A stretch of 64,000 nucleotides of DNA from Dryas octopetala. Taxonomy: Eukaryota; Streptophyta; Magnoliopsida; Rosales; Rosaceae. The stretch lies in NCBI GenBank assembly GCA_963921425.1, contig OY992840.1:6698501-6762500 (forward strand). The letters run 5' to 3'. The notes beneath the pieces are model-generated. The model made no database searches and was not told where the DNA came from. It saw nothing but the letters and a program-made list of their open reading frames with translations. Position 1 is the first letter of the stretch; every line of letters starts with the position of its first letter. The position numbers and the translations under genes were made by a program. Of the stretch, positions 10,240 through 22,086 are shown one piece after another.

Positions 10240-12185
10240 TAGGCCAGGTGGTTAAGTAGTTTTTTTATTATCTGAAGTTAAAGTTTGATTTATGTTTTGA
10301 TATATTAGGAATAAAATGACTCTTATGTGTTTTTTGTTTCTACGAATAATTCATAACTTTTTCATTTGTATGGATTGTTTTATGTCACCAATTATATATT
10401 TTATGAATCATGTACATAGTTTATGAGTTATAATTTTTTTAAGAATGGATTCTGTTAGTTTCTAGGATTTGTTATATTGGCTATGTTCCTTGTCAAAACA
10501 ATTGTATTAATTTGTATTTAATCTCTCACAAGCTCTAGGCTAGATTTAGGACAAGTTCTGCTGCACTGAAGAAGTCAAGAATGAACAAAGACACAAGGTA
10601 TACTGCACTTCATTCATTTCATGAAATTAACAGATTTTTGTCTATTTGACTAGTCATTCACTGATCATAAAGAACAACGTTTTTCACGTACAGTGAGTGA
10701 TTTTTTTAAGTAACAGTCGCTACAGTGGGTCAATTTCGGGTCTCTGCTTTTTAAGCCCATTTCTTGAAAGCCCATGTTCTGTTTAGTACTAGACATGCAT
10801 GTGCATTGCACATGGCTTGGTTCCCCTACTGTAGCAATCAGATCTGATTGCATCTTTGCCATTCACGCCACACACCTTCACACATCAGCACTATTCATCA
10901 TCTTCCCCATTTCTGATTTTTGCAAAATAAAGCAAAATTCCTTTTTACAGCTCCTCATTCCTATCCTTAGTCATACTAGGATACCCCTCTAGGACAAAGA
11001 GAATATGCCCCTCATTCGTCTCTTGTGGACAGCCATTGATTGGCTTCCACGTGGCTTGGGCGAACATGAGTGTTGCGTGGGTGTGTACGGGTATATGGGC
11101 ATTTTTGGTTCAGATCTTTTTAGTGTGTGGATGAGCAATTTTTGAGCGTGTATTCTTGGGGTTTCACGTCTGGGTATTTTCCATGTGAAGTGCTCATCTT
11201 CAACATTTTTAGAAAATAATCTTTTAATTCTTGAAAAATCAAAAAGAGATTTTCTGAAATTGTTTTTGTTTCATCTAAAATTCTAAATGGGTTTGAGTGC
11301 TTAAATCTTTTTACACTTTATTCAAACACATTCATTTTAGATTTTAGGTGAAGGATTCAACATCAATCTTTTCACGCCTATAGCTTGAGAAAGTTGATCT
11401 TTGTTCTTTGAATCCTACATTGGCATATCATGTTCATGCATTGATGAAACCACTGGGCTTGGTGCGGATTGGTGCCATGGGTTGATGAGCTTGGAGTGGA
11501 GCTGCCTTCTTCATGAATGACCGATTGCCTTGCTTATGGAAGTTGCACAAAGGGGTAAGAAAGCTGCCACTTAGTCTAGGACTTAGTGATTGAGCTTGTG
11601 TGCTGAGTGCTCCCTTTTGTATTGAACTTCTGATTTAGTGGATTGCTTGGTCAGCTGGATAGACCCCCAGTTTTTACCCTTTGTGGTTTTTCTGGGTGAA
11701 CATCTTGTGTGCATTTGTCTTCCTTGTTTGTGTTGTTATGATTACTGACTCACTCAACATCTAAACACAAATCGGTACTGTAGCTATATGCTGGAAATTG
11801 ATATATGCCTTATTTAATTGTCTAGCTAATCACACACCACTGTAGTTGTGGATAACACTGGGATGCCTATTGTGATGGATCCTCTAAGTGTATAGGATGT
11901 CACTTGATCCTTGGTGTGTTTGATTTGTGTTGTTTACTGAAGTGATTTTTGGTTTTTAGAAGTCAATGTGGAGTTTCACATTTTTGTTACTGGACCGTCT
12001 GAGTTGTGTTTGGTTGACTAGTTCGTGAGTGATCACATAAACCAAAAATTGGGGTCCGATCACTGAAAGTGAAATTAATCAAGTTAATTGAGTGAATAGA
12101 TCACCTAAATTAAACTTTCAGATTCACAATCAACTTATCCACAAAAAGGAAGTGGAAGAAACAAGCATTTGTGGACTTCAACTGA
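10240..12185. other. Intergenic sequence, possibly a degenerate LTR between ~10800 and ~12060
   Basis: No convincing coding region is present; ORFs at 10665-10992 overlap on both strands and match nothing I know. The phrase cccccagtttttaccctttgtggtttttctgggtgaacatc (about 11665-11705) resembles the U5 portion of plant copia LTRs, but I find no partner LTR, primer site or ORF. Confidence 0.3.
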
Positions 12186-12189
12186 GGAT

Positions 12190-12350
12190 GCAAATAGAGG
12201 TGTACAACGAGCTAGGGCGGCCTGCTTAAAGTTGGTCTGGCCTGGCCCGACCTAACTCGTCATTAAGTGGGTTAGGTTGAGCCAAAGCTTTTTATCCCGT
12301 TGGACCGGCCCATCCCGAGCCCGTTATGGGCTGGCCCGTTTATATTATTT
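12190..12350. repeat. GC-rich transposon fragment
   Basis: The block reads gaggtgtacaacgagctagggcgg ... ggcctggcccgacc ... gggctggcccg, a phrase style common in small plant DNA transposons. It borders the satellite array on its left and is followed by AT-rich sequence. Ends are not resolved. Confidence 0.45.
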
Positions 12351-12455
12351 TTTAATTTCTCAATTTTTTTAAAAAAATATAAAGACTAATATTTAGTTCC
12401 ATAAATAAAAAATATTTCCAAAAACCTAAACTACATATATTCAATTACGTTTTTT

Positions 12456-13803
12456 AGAAACTCTTAGGTATGACTATAAAAGTGTCAAAACCGGACTTGA
12501 GATGTCACTAAAAACAATTTGAAATGCACTAAGGGTATAAACATTTAAAATGACTCGAGCTATAAATTGATATTCTCAAGAAACGACTTGAGATATCTTA
12601 AGGAACGACTTGAGATGCTTTAAGAAACGACTTTAGAAACTTTTGGGTATGACTATAGAAGTGTCAAAACATGACTTGAGATGTCACTAGGTACATTTTG
12701 AAATGCACAAAAGGTATAAACATTTAAAATGTCTCGAACTACGAAATGAAATTCTCAATGATCGACAGAGAATGCCTTAAGAAACGACTTAAGAGACTCT
12801 AAGAATCGACATTAGAAACTTTAAGAAACGACATTAGAAACTCTTGGGTATGACTATAGAAGTGTTAAAATCGGACTTGCGATGTCACTAATTACAATTT
12901 GAAATGCACCAAAGGCATAAATATTTAAAATGGGTTGAGCTATGAATTGAAATTATCAAGGAACCACTTGAGATGTCTTAAGGAATGACTTGAGATGCCT
13001 TAATGAACGACTTTAGAAACTCTTGGGTATGATTATATAAGTTTCAAAACATGACTTGAAATGTCACTAAGTACAATTTGAAATGCACCAAGGGTATAAA
13101 CATTTAAAATATCTTGAATTACGAATTGAAATTCTCAATGATCGACTTAGGATGCTTTAAGGAACGACTTGAGATGCCCTAAGAAACGACTTTAGAAACT
13201 CTTGGGTATGACTATAGAAGTGTCAAAACCGGACTTGGGATGTCACTAGTTACAATTTGAAATGCACCAAGGGCATAAATATTTAAAATGGCTCGAGCTA
13301 GGATTTGAAATTCTTAAGGAACGACTTTAGAAACTTTTGGGTATGACTATAGAAGTATCAAAACATGACTTTAGATGTCACTAGATACAATTTGAAATGC
13401 AACAAGGGTATGAACATTTAAAATGCCTCGAACTACGAACTGAAATTCTCAAGAAACAACTTGAGATGCTTTAAAAAACTACTTGAGATGCACTAAGAAA
13501 CGACTTTAGAAACTCTTAGGTATAACTATAGAAGTGTCAATATATGACGTGAGATGTCACGAGGTACAATTTGAAATGTACCAAGGGCATAAACATTTAA
13601 AATGGCTCAAGCTATGAATTGAAATTTTTAAGGAACGACTTGAGATTCCCTTAGGAACGACTTTAGAAACTCTTGGGTATGACTATATAAGTGTCAAAAC
13701 ATGACTTTAGATGTCATTAGGTAAAATTTGAAATGCAACAAGGGCATAAACATTTCAAATACCACAAGGGTATAAACATTTAAAATGCCTCGAACTACGA
13801 ACT
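12456..13803. repeat. Satellite-like tandem array, ~180-bp monomers in a dimeric A-B order
   Basis: The landmark ctcttgggtatgactatagaagtgtcaaaa recurs at about 12461, 12641, 12841, 13020, 13199, 13334, 13513 and 13670, giving eight units with spacings of 180, 200, 179, 179, 135, 179 and 157. Units alternate. A units carry (c)cgg after caaaa in copies 1, 3 and 5 and ggctcgagcta-like sequence; B units carry catg and cctcgaactacg. Copy 7 keeps the A-type second marker but has atatg at the first. Each unit also ends in short repeats of about 22 bases built on aggaacgacttgagatgcctta. There is no coding potential. Confidence 0.93.
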
Positions 13804-13809
13804 AAAAAG

Positions 13810-14050
13810 TGAGAAAGGAGTGCATGTTTACTTTCTCGGAGTGCCAATAGTGCCTCCCTTTTTATAATCTAAATATATTAGAGATTAATATCGTGGATTC
13901 GGGTACTCGCAATTAACCAATCGAACAAGGCAAGTATAGAGGGAAAATTCAGGTATATGGACGGATTCAAGAATTTTTTGAAAATACCCAATCAGGGATG
14001 GTATTGTAATCCCCGTCCCGGAACCCATTATGAATATAGTTTTATTTTTT
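13810..14050. repeat. Transposon-derived fragments bordering the satellite array
   Basis: The stretch has cggagtgccaatagtgcctccct, whose reverse complement resembles sequence at 43830-43890, so both are probably one repeat family. It is followed by a GC-rich phrase, atcagggatggtattgtaatccccgtcccggaacc, similar in style to the insert at 9619. Borders are not resolved. Confidence 0.45.
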
Positions 14051-14460
14051 TTATAATATTATTAATATAAAAATATACTTATAATAATATGTTTTTTACA
14101 TTTTTTTACTAATTGAATCACTATACTAATACGCTTTAGTGCCTTTAAAGTAAAATAAACTAATTTGAATTTATATATAAATTAAAAAAAAAGCTGCCTT
14201 AAGTTTCTCTCTCTTACCCATCTAATAGATATTCTCGCATTCACATGCAGATCGTCCATATGTGCTTCATATTGAATTCTATACGGCAATCATATATGCA
14301 ATTTTAGATAAGAAGCGTGCGATCTTATACGACAACAGAGTCCATGATCAGAATGACTGTATAAAAATACATATAAGAGTGTTGTACAAAATTTCATGCA
14401 GATCATACGTAGAAGACCCGCATGTGAATGTTAAAATCAATCCCCAAATTAAATTTTTAA

Positions 14461-14786
14461 GATCATCTCTAGCTTCTTTATAAATCTTTCCTCAAATTTA
14501 GATTTGGGAGAAAATGACATAAAATATAACTCCAATTATTCTCTAAAATCTCCCTAAATTTAAGATTTCTCTATAAAAAAATTTCAAATTAAATTGAACG
14601 GATGAGGATATTCAAACTCTCCCTAAATCACCAATAGTCAAATTTCAAACTAGAAACCAAGCAAAGAAATAAATTAAAGAAAATTTCAACTTTAGTATTG
14701 GAGAGACTTTTTCCAAATATTTTTTGTTCTTAACTTATTCTCAAATTGGAAAAAAAAAAAATATAGAAAAAATTGGAGATACTCAA
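14461..14786. mobile_element. MITE copy 2, opposite orientation to the copy at 4484
   Basis: Reverse-complementing this stretch aligns it with 4484-4800. Its left end (gatcatctctagc) corresponds to the right end of copy 1 and its right end (ttggagatactc) to the left end of copy 1. The copies are well diverged, so the family is old here. Confidence 0.5.
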
Positions 14787-14789
14787 ATA

Positions 14790-15035
14790 GATCTTAGTTG
14801 TAATCAAGGAATCAAATTTCGAAAATTGCAACGAAATTTTGGCGAAATTTTTCGTTTTTTTAAGGTTCTGAAATTTTATCACATATCCATTATTTTTCGT
14901 AATTATTTCGGCGAAATTTCGAACACCCCACATGCATGTTTTTGTAAAATTTCTTAAAATTTCGTCGAAATTTCGACGAAATTTAACGAAATTTCAGAGA
15001 AATTTGGCAAAATTTCGCTAAAATCAGATCTCTCT
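14790..15035. repeat. Self-complementary gaaatttc-rich block
   Basis: Dozens of overlapping (c)gaaattt(c/t)g words appear in both orientations, so the block can fold on itself many ways. A related block lies at 16190-16265 and another at 58270-58380. They may be subterminal repeats of one transposon that now encloses the LTR fragment at 15260-15850; that link is inference. Confidence 0.5.
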
Positions 15036-15259
15036 CAGCTACCCCAAAACAAAATTAGTAAATGATAGATGGAACTATGGAATGGACATCTTTCATGATG
15101 CTTGTGACTCCACTGCATCTGCAAGTAAAATAATATCGTTGATCGATAAGGATACAGACAAGGCAATCAATTAAAGCCATGCTAAAAGACATCTTGGTCC
15201 ATGATTCTATATTTCTATCAAATAAAGAAAAAGAAAACTTTCCCACAAGGTCACGCAGG

Positions 15260-15850
15260 GGAAAGAGGAACTACGAGAGAAAGATGAGGTTGGGGATAGA
15301 GAAAGAGATGAGGTTGGGGAGAGAAAGAGATGAGAGAGATGTCTGGAACTTGGTAGAGAGAAATGGTGTGTGGCGGTTGGAACTTGGTAGAGAGAGATGG
15401 TGTGTGGCGGCTGGAACTTGGGTTTCTTTTATACTAAACCCTAGATGGTGAAAAGACTAAAATACCCCTTAACGTTTGTTTGTCTTTAATTCTTAAACCG
15501 TAACTCCAAAACACGTTCCATTTGCGTCTACGCGCTCGTTGACCCGAGACATTTCCAACAGGACTAAAATCAAGACTGGGCATTTCCTAATTTTTATTGT
15601 TCCTCCATAGCTCGCCAAAATCACTTAAATTCTAAATAACTCACCAAAATTAACTTCGAGGTTCGAAAAACGTTCTGTAAAATCCCGTGAACTCATCTCA
15701 ATAAATCTTATTTTTCTACGATTTCAAATTCATTTATTGCCTTCCAAAATTCCTCAGAAAAATTTTAATATCTCCAAATTAACTAGATAATTATCAATAA
15801 ATCACTATTTACTGCAAAATAAATTATAAACCAACTTTCCGGGATCTCAA
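15260..15850 (-). mobile_element. LTR-type fragment with core promoter, minus strand
   Basis: Read on the minus strand it begins gagatcccgg at 15849, contains ggagttacgg, then tagggtttagTATAAAAG (15433-15426) and a C/T-rich leader. The same order of landmarks occurs on the plus strand at 42197-42600. The shape, TG(A)GATCCC start, U3-like body and TATA box plus pyrimidine-rich leader, is that of a plant LTR. No internal retrotransposon ORF remains beside it. Confidence 0.55.
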
Positions 15851-16505
15851 AATCTATTTGGATTGTGTTTGGTTATTGGGTTAAAGGGTTTAAAAAATAA
15901 CAATACATGTCATTTTCATATTTTTCCACATATGTTTTAAGGACAATTGCATTTAAAATGATTAAATATCCCTTAAAAAAAGGTCATTTTTATGTAATTC
16001 TTAATTAGTGAACCATTTTTATTTAACAATATTTGTCTCCAGCGCACATTATATTCACCTTATATCACATGAAACATACTATATAATTTGGTTTCTTCAA
16101 TGTTTTTTATCAATATAGTAGATAATATGTTAAATAAATATATGGTCAAGTTTCATTTAAAATTTTCATATTTTGATAGCAATTTTCATTGTTTTTGTCT
16201 AATTTTGTCGAAATCGAAATTTTAATCGAAATTTCTGCAAAAATTTAAAATTTTACTGCCCCAGTCGTAATACAAATTAGGAATTTTCGAATAGATTTTT
16301 GGATAAAGTGAAGATTTGGTATTCAGTATGTGGCTTACAATTATGACACCTACACATATTTATTTATGTATTTTGATTTCATACAAGTCAGACACCCACA
16401 GAGATAAAGGCATAAAGCTAAGCAACATCGACGTCAATTCCGGTAAAATATTGACTTTGCTCTCTTTGAATTCTGAAAATAAAGGCAGTCTCTATTAGTA
16501 GAAAT
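15851..16505. other. AT-rich intergenic sequence
   Basis: No gene is seen. It includes the second gaaatttc-type block at about 16190-16265. Confidence 0.4.
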
Positions 16506-16539
16506 GTGAATGTACTCGAATCAACGCAAGCCCATCGTC

Positions 16540-17439
16540 ACTCTTCGACCCCACTGCGTGCGTTCACACCAAAAAACGCCCTTCCTTTCTTTCTTCTTTG
16601 TTTGTTTCCGTCTCAAAATTTCACTCATTCTTTCTTTCTTTCATTCCGTATTTGACCCACTGCCCACCTTGGTCTACAACTTGCTAGGGCTTCCTTCACC
16701 ATCTTTGGCTTCTTTTCTCTGCGGATACAAACCAAGGAGGTATAGAGGAAAAAGGGGGAAAAGCTCCAGGTTGACTCTTCTTTGCCGTATCAGTTCCTCA
16801 AGTCAAGGGGTAATTTTCTATTCCCTTTCTTATTAGTCTTTCTTTCTTTCTTTTTTTCATACTTTCCTGGTATTCTTGGCGTTTACTGTTGTTGAGACCC
16901 TTAGAAGGATTTTGTAGGTGGGTCTTGGAGTTTATGAATTTGGTTTTCTTTGTTGGGGATTTTTGTGGTTCATATTTAGTTAATTTTTCTTTTTTCTGTT
17001 GCGTGAATTGCTTTTTTGGGTATTTTTGTTTTGGGGTTAAAACTTAAAAGTACTGGAAATTCAGATTTGTGGTTTGGTAATACAGGAATCCGAGCTTGGG
17101 ACTTATGCTGACTTTTGGAGCTAATTGTAACTGGGGTTCTTGTGTTGGACTGAGCAAAGAAAAGGGCACCTCTTGTGCTTCTTGATTTGTTTGAATTTGT
17201 TGCATTTTGTAAGATTGCTGCTTGATTTTGGAACTTCTTGGTATTCCTTGAAGCTTTGGAATTGTACGACTTTGTGGGTATTCCTTGAAGTTGTATTTGA
17301 GATTCAGGCTTCTGGGTTTTCAGCTTCAATTTTGAAGTCATGGGCTATTTGTTTTGAAGCTTGTGAATGGTTTGACTTCGTGGGACATTGGTATAAGGTA
17401 TTTGGTTGGTAGTGTGAGTTTGTTAGCGTTTGCTTCAAA
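16540..17439 (+). other. Likely promoter-proximal region and 5' UTR of the VQ gene, probably with an intron
   Basis: The sequence turns C/T-rich at about 16560-16660 (ctttctttcttc runs), as plant leaders do. A donor-like AAGGG/GTAATTTTC lies near 16809, and T-rich sequence before 17440 offers several acceptors, for example ttttgtag near 16915. The 60-121-residue ORFs here are not convincing. Exact UTR borders need transcript data. Confidence 0.4.
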
Positions 17440-18372
17440 ATGGATAACTCCTCAAACAGACATAATGATCATTTGGGTGTGAACAAAATGGGGAAAAATA
17501 TAAGGAAGAGTCCATTGCACCAGCCCAACTTTGCTAATAATCCTGCTAGGCAACAGCCTCAGCCTCAGCCTCAGGTATACAACATAAGCAAGAATGATTT
17601 TCGGAACATTGTTCAGCAGCTTACTGGTTCGCCATCTCAAGAACTTTTGCCTAGACCTCCCCAAAATCCACCAAAGCCCCAAAGTATGCGATTGCAGAAA
17701 ATTCGACCTCCTCCATTAACACCTATGAATAGACCCCCAATCCCGTCTCCAGTCCCTCTTCCCGCTGCCCCACCGCCGGTTCCATACAATAATGGCTTAG
17801 TTCGGCCTCCTCAATTTGGGCAACCATCACCTATGCAACCATTTCCACCTGGAGACTCAATTTGGGGGAATACAGCTGAGTCTCCTATCTCGGCATATAT
17901 GCGGTACCTTCAAACTTCGATGCTGGATCCAACTCCAAGGGGAAACCAGGCTCAGCATCAACCACAAGTTCCAGGTCATAGTCAGGCTCAGCCACCGTCA
18001 ACGGGTTTACTGCCTAATCCATCCATGCCTGCTCACCCGCCTCCAAGAATGAATGGTCCTGGACCACCTGGGCATAATCTCCCGTCCCCGCAAGTGAATG
18101 GTCCTGCCCTTTTACCCTCTCCAACTTCACAGTTCCTATTGCCATCCCCAACAGGTTACATGAACTTATTGTCTCCACGGTCACCTTATCCATTGCTTTC
18201 ACCTGGGATGCAGTTTCCTCCACCGCTGACCCCAAATTTTCAGTTTTCACCCATGGCCCAATCGGGGATATTAGGTCCAGGGCCTCAAGGTCCACCTTCT
18301 CCGGGAATTTTATTTCCATTATCTCCTTCAGGGTTTTTCCCCATTTCAAGTCCAAGATGGAGGGATCATTAG
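17440..18372 (+). CDS. IKU1: VQ motif protein, HAIKU1-like
   Basis: This single-exon ORF encodes 310 residues. The VQ signature FRNIVQQLTG (F54, V58, Q59, L61, T62, G63) sits after a Gln/Pro stretch. The N terminus (VNKMGKNIRKSPLHQP) matches the HAIKU1 branch of the VQ family. The remainder is Pro/Ser-rich, with repeated LLPSP, LLSP and PLSP motifs typical of proline-directed kinase sites in these proteins. VQ proteins bind WRKY factors through the VQ motif. HAIKU1 in Arabidopsis works with the WRKY factor MINI3 and the kinase IKU2 to promote endosperm growth and seed size. A nuclear location is expected. Length is near the family norm. The minus-strand ORFs over this gene are shadows. Confidence 0.9.
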   Translation: MDNSSNRHNDHLGVNKMGKNIRKSPLHQPNFANNPARQQPQPQPQVYNISKNDFRNIVQQLTGSPSQELLPRPPQNPPKPQSMRLQKIRPPPLTPMNRPPIPSPVPLPAAPPPVPYNNGLVRPPQFGQPSPMQPFPPGDSIWGNTAESPISAYMRYLQTSMLDPTPRGNQAQHQPQVPGHSQAQPPSTGLLPNPSMPAHPPPRMNGPGPPGHNLPSPQVNGPALLPSPTSQFLLPSPTGYMNLLSPRSPYPLLSPGMQFPPPLTPNFQFSPMAQSGILGPGPQGPPSPGILFPLSPSGFFPISSPRWRDH

Positions 18373-19980
18373 CTGTCACAGCATTGTTATGTATGTGAGT
18401 TTCCATGCTTCCTCATGAGCTCTTTCTTTATGTGGACTCATCTACTTCTTTTAAGAGCTTCTTTTGTGAAAAATGTATTGTATACTGGTAGTGTAAGAGG
18501 TCCTTTGGGCTACTTGTAGTGTTCATTTCTCACTTCTTTGTTTTTCTTTTGTTGACACCCATTCTGCAGCTTTTCTGAATCTTGAATTCTGTACCAGCTG
18601 CTATCTATTTTATTTTTTTTTCAACAAGTTCAATTTAGGCAATATAGTGAAGATCAACAATGCAATTGGAAGATTTGACAGGAGCTGTAACATGAAAGAC
18701 TGGAAAGTCAGCTGTAACATGAAAGGAGGTAGGACAATTGAAATTTAATGTGTAGGCTTTATAGTGGAACAGTTATTGTAATTTTGTAATATTTTAAAAT
18801 CTTAGTTTGGAGTTAAATTCTTCTTCAGTTAACTGGCACGTGGAAGGAATTTTCATATTACTGATTTTAGCTTTGTTGTACCTTGTTTTGTTCAATGAAG
18901 GATATCTTGCTTGGGCAGCTCATATATTGATCCAATGTTTTCCTTTCTTAGTAATAATTGTTGTTCTGCATTGAAGTTTGACACTTGGATTGTTTCAGGT
19001 TTGTGGAAGAATCTGAAATTGAGAAACTATAACCCAAATTTGTATTGATAATGTTAAAATAAATGTTTCATTTGTATTTTTATCTAGATAATAGATTGCT
19101 GACACTTGTGAATTGATTTCCTTTATGAAAGAAATAGTATGAGAAAGAGGAAATATATTGTAGGTTTTTATGAGATTCATGTAAGTTGAAGGAATGCATT
19201 TAACATCTACTACCATTATTTTCTTCAACTGCCTTCATATTAGCATTTTATCCTTTTGTTCACGTGTAGGACTTTTGAGATTAATTCCTCTCTCTCTCTC
19301 GCTCTCTCTCCCTCTGGGGGAGGGGGATGTTTTAGGTACATGCCAATTTATAGTGCTTTCTATCTTTGTAAGATGAGATCTAGTTGTGATATCCTATATT
19401 TGCTGACATTCCAAGGCTTTCCAATTCTGGTTAAATATCTTCTGTCTCCCCCATTATTTTTCTTTGGCATTTACTGTATGATGTGGGTAGGTTTTAGCTT
19501 CCTTTTTCATTGTAATAAGGCTGTTTTATTTGCAAGATTGGATGCCTGTATTCATTTATCCCTAATTTTTATGATCTGGATGGGGGATGTCCATGGTGGA
19601 GTGGTGGACCTACCTTCACTTTTAGTTATGGTAAGATCAACGTTCCCATGCATTTTTCAAGTTGGTATAGAGTTTTTGTAGAATGTTAGAAATGGTCTCT
19701 GAGGGATTTATCTGGTATAGTAAAAGGACCTAGATCTGTGACCTGATTATAACCAAAAAACATATACCCTTTAGGCTGAGATGTGCGTTAGAAAGGTGAG
19801 ATTAACCATGATTCCTCACATCTTGGTTTGAAAATGTTCGATATTTCTAACCTTTAGGCTTTGCTAGTTGAGGAAATTTTGGAAGCAGATGGAAGTCTGA
19901 AGTGGAAGTGTTGTTTAGAAGGGAAATAAAAGTTCAGGATGCCAATTATATGTTGTTGAAGAATAAAATCGCCACCTTAT
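18373..19980. other. 3' UTR of the VQ gene and intergenic sequence
   Basis: A T/C-rich 3' UTR probably extends to ~18640. The phrase agctgtaacatgaaag is duplicated at 18684 and 18710. A CT microsatellite lies at 19288-19312, and an A/T-rich stretch surrounds it. The 141-residue ORF at 19256-19681 starts within the CT repeat and resembles no family I know. Confidence 0.4.
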
Positions 19981-19989
19981 TGATTGACC

Positions 19990-20360
19990 TATATACCTTG
20001 CAAAAAAGACATAAGAAAACCATTGGAGGTGAGGAGGCACCGGTGTGGTGCCGGCCAAGGGCCTTCTAACAATCAAGTCAATAAGGTATTTGAATAAAAT
20101 TAAGTAAATAAGATTGGAGCTATGAATGGCATTACCTTGATCTTGAGTATATGAGGGAGTCTTTATAGAGGATGAATTAATCCTCATGGCCTAAGGATTG
20201 TAAGCTTGCTAAGCTTGTAATCACCGGGAAACATACTCCTTTTAGGAGTGAACTTCTATGCTTGAATCCTTGTTTGGGGAGGATTGAAGCCCATCTTGTG
20301 TTATGGAGGAGGTCCAATCTTATTTGGATTCAACTTCTTTGTTTGTTTGATGAATAGAAG
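19990..20360. repeat. Dispersed repeat with gaggcaccggtgtggtgccggccaagg core
   Basis: The core at about 20030-20065 resembles a stretch at 27370-27405 (gacactagtgtggtgttggccaaaaac), each followed by caatcaagtcaat(a/c)aaggtat-like sequence. This suggests two members of a repeat family, possibly LTR or TRIM derived. Between the copies no terminal repeats were matched. Downstream (20370-20760) the sequence is rich in ggtac/gtacc words. Confidence 0.4.
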
Positions 20361-20369
20361 GAGGTCATT

Positions 20370-21130
20370 CACTTGTTGCGAAAGTGAAGGTACTTGTTCC
20401 TTGTAAAGGTCGTACTGACTAAAGTACTACCCTTGTAAAGAGGTTTTACCTTGTTAGGTTCCTTAATGGGTTAAGTACCTTCTAACAAGATACTTCCACT
20501 TTCCATAAACAAATGGAGGTCCTTATGGTACTTTAATAATTGGTGACTACCTATTCGGTGACTACCTTATTAAGGTAGTTTCATCTTTCATTGTTTATTT
20601 TCTTAATTAAGGTGTAGGTCGTTGGCTAAAAAAAAAGGTGTAGGTCCTTCATCATTGTGAGTATCTCTACCTTTTGTAGGTACTACCTCACATTGTAGCC
20701 ACTACCTCCTGTTGTCGGTACTGCCTTCCATTGTGGGTACTACCCAAATTACACTTGTTCTTCTTTAAATGTCCTTTGAGCTTCATATAAATTGCCCATG
20801 GTCCCACATATGTCTTAGGTACATGGCTTAACCTTTGATACTTATTTTAGAAATGACATTTGTATGAAGACTACTTTAGTTAGCAGAACAATGAACATGA
20901 AATTCCATGCATAACCTTTATAAGACATTTCCTTGGCATGCATTGATCTTGAACCAAGGAAAACAACTCCTATGCCCCCCAATCCCATCAAGCATAATTG
21001 TATATTGGATTGTACTTCATAAATATCGAAACAGGTTGATTAGGATAGGGTGTACGCTTCTTAAAAAAAAAAAAAAAATTGATTGAACTCTTGATCTATC
21101 AAGTCCTAATTCTATTTTCCCGCTCACTAA
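20370..21130. other. Intergenic sequence rich in gtac-type words
   Basis: Short diverged repeats of a(c/g)tacc and ggtac(c/t) recur every 20-60 bases from about 20395 to 20750. No gene is visible. Confidence 0.35.
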
Positions 21131-21132
21131 TT

Positions 21133-21320
21133 GTCGCGACCGGACAAAGATCCCCTACCCATTTTCTCTACCATGCTTGGTACAAGGCTAAAATCTTAGC
21201 CATTGAAGAGAGAGTAGAAAGAGAAAAAGAAGGGAGAGAAAGATGAGTTCAATGGCTAAGATTTTAGCCTTGTACCAAGCATGGTAGGAAAATGGGTAGG
21301 GGATCCTTGTCCGTCGCGAC
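21133..21320. mobile_element. 188-bp fold-back MITE with ~73-bp near-perfect arms
   Basis: The left arm runs gtcgcgaccggacaaag... to ...cttagccattgaa (21133-21207) and the right arm is its reverse complement (21247-21320), with only a few single-base differences. The loop is about 40 bases, purine-rich (gagagagtagaaagag...). The flanks, ctcactaat and ctcattaga, are a weak candidate target duplication. There is no ORF. A transcript would form a long hairpin. Confidence 0.85.
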
Positions 21321-22086
21321 CTCATTAGAGTATGAGGGTTGCTCTCAAGATTTAAAGTTTTGCGAGGAAAATTCTATTGTACGAACCGACATATGAATAA
21401 ATTTTTGACTTTTTAAATGTTGACGGATTTGTTTTTATATATTAAGATATGGGTTTATGAGTCTAATACATCTGGTAAAATCTAAAAAGTTTGAGTGATT
21501 TTAATTTAAATTCAATTTATCTATTCTCTCTTTTCTTATTTGTTTTGATAAGGTATTCTCTCTTTTTCAATTGTCTTTTATTTTTATGTTTAATTAAAAG
21601 AACAAAGAGATAAAATAAAATCAAAAGGAAGTATAAATTCAGATTTTTCTTTGGTAAATGTTATAAACCAGATCTTTAAAATCATTTGATGGAGGAGCTT
21701 CAATAACGAAAGCATATAGAAGTTTGGTAAATGCAGTTGCTTTCTCATTTGTGGTTTGGCTTTGTGAACTCTCTTTACTTCTGTACTTTTTTGCATGTAG
21801 TATAGATTTATGATTACAATCGTTTATTTTTCAAATTATTATTCAAATACTGGTCATTTTTTTAAAAATTAAATTAAATCAAAATTCATTTAATTATCTA
21901 ACTGTTAATAAATAAATAAACAATTTTAATAATAGTTAGATTCTTTATTTCAGTATGTTTGATAATAGGTAGATTTATTGTTTATTTATTTGATAATAGT
22001 TGATGATTATTAATTATTGATTTAATAAAAAATAAATAATTCTGACAATAAATTGTAATGCATAAAAAATAAAAAATAAAAAAAAA

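Noticed and set aside
16510..16836. 108-residue ORF upstream of the VQ gene
   Set aside because: It coincides with the pyrimidine-rich leader; the VQ start codon lies 600 bases further on in a clearly coding frame.
17452..18406. Minus-strand ORFs over the VQ gene
   Set aside because: Shadows of the Pro/Ser-rich coding strand.
19256..19681. 141-residue ORF downstream of the VQ gene
   Set aside because: It begins in a CT microsatellite, is hydrophobic in the way T-rich DNA usually translates, and shows no family pattern.
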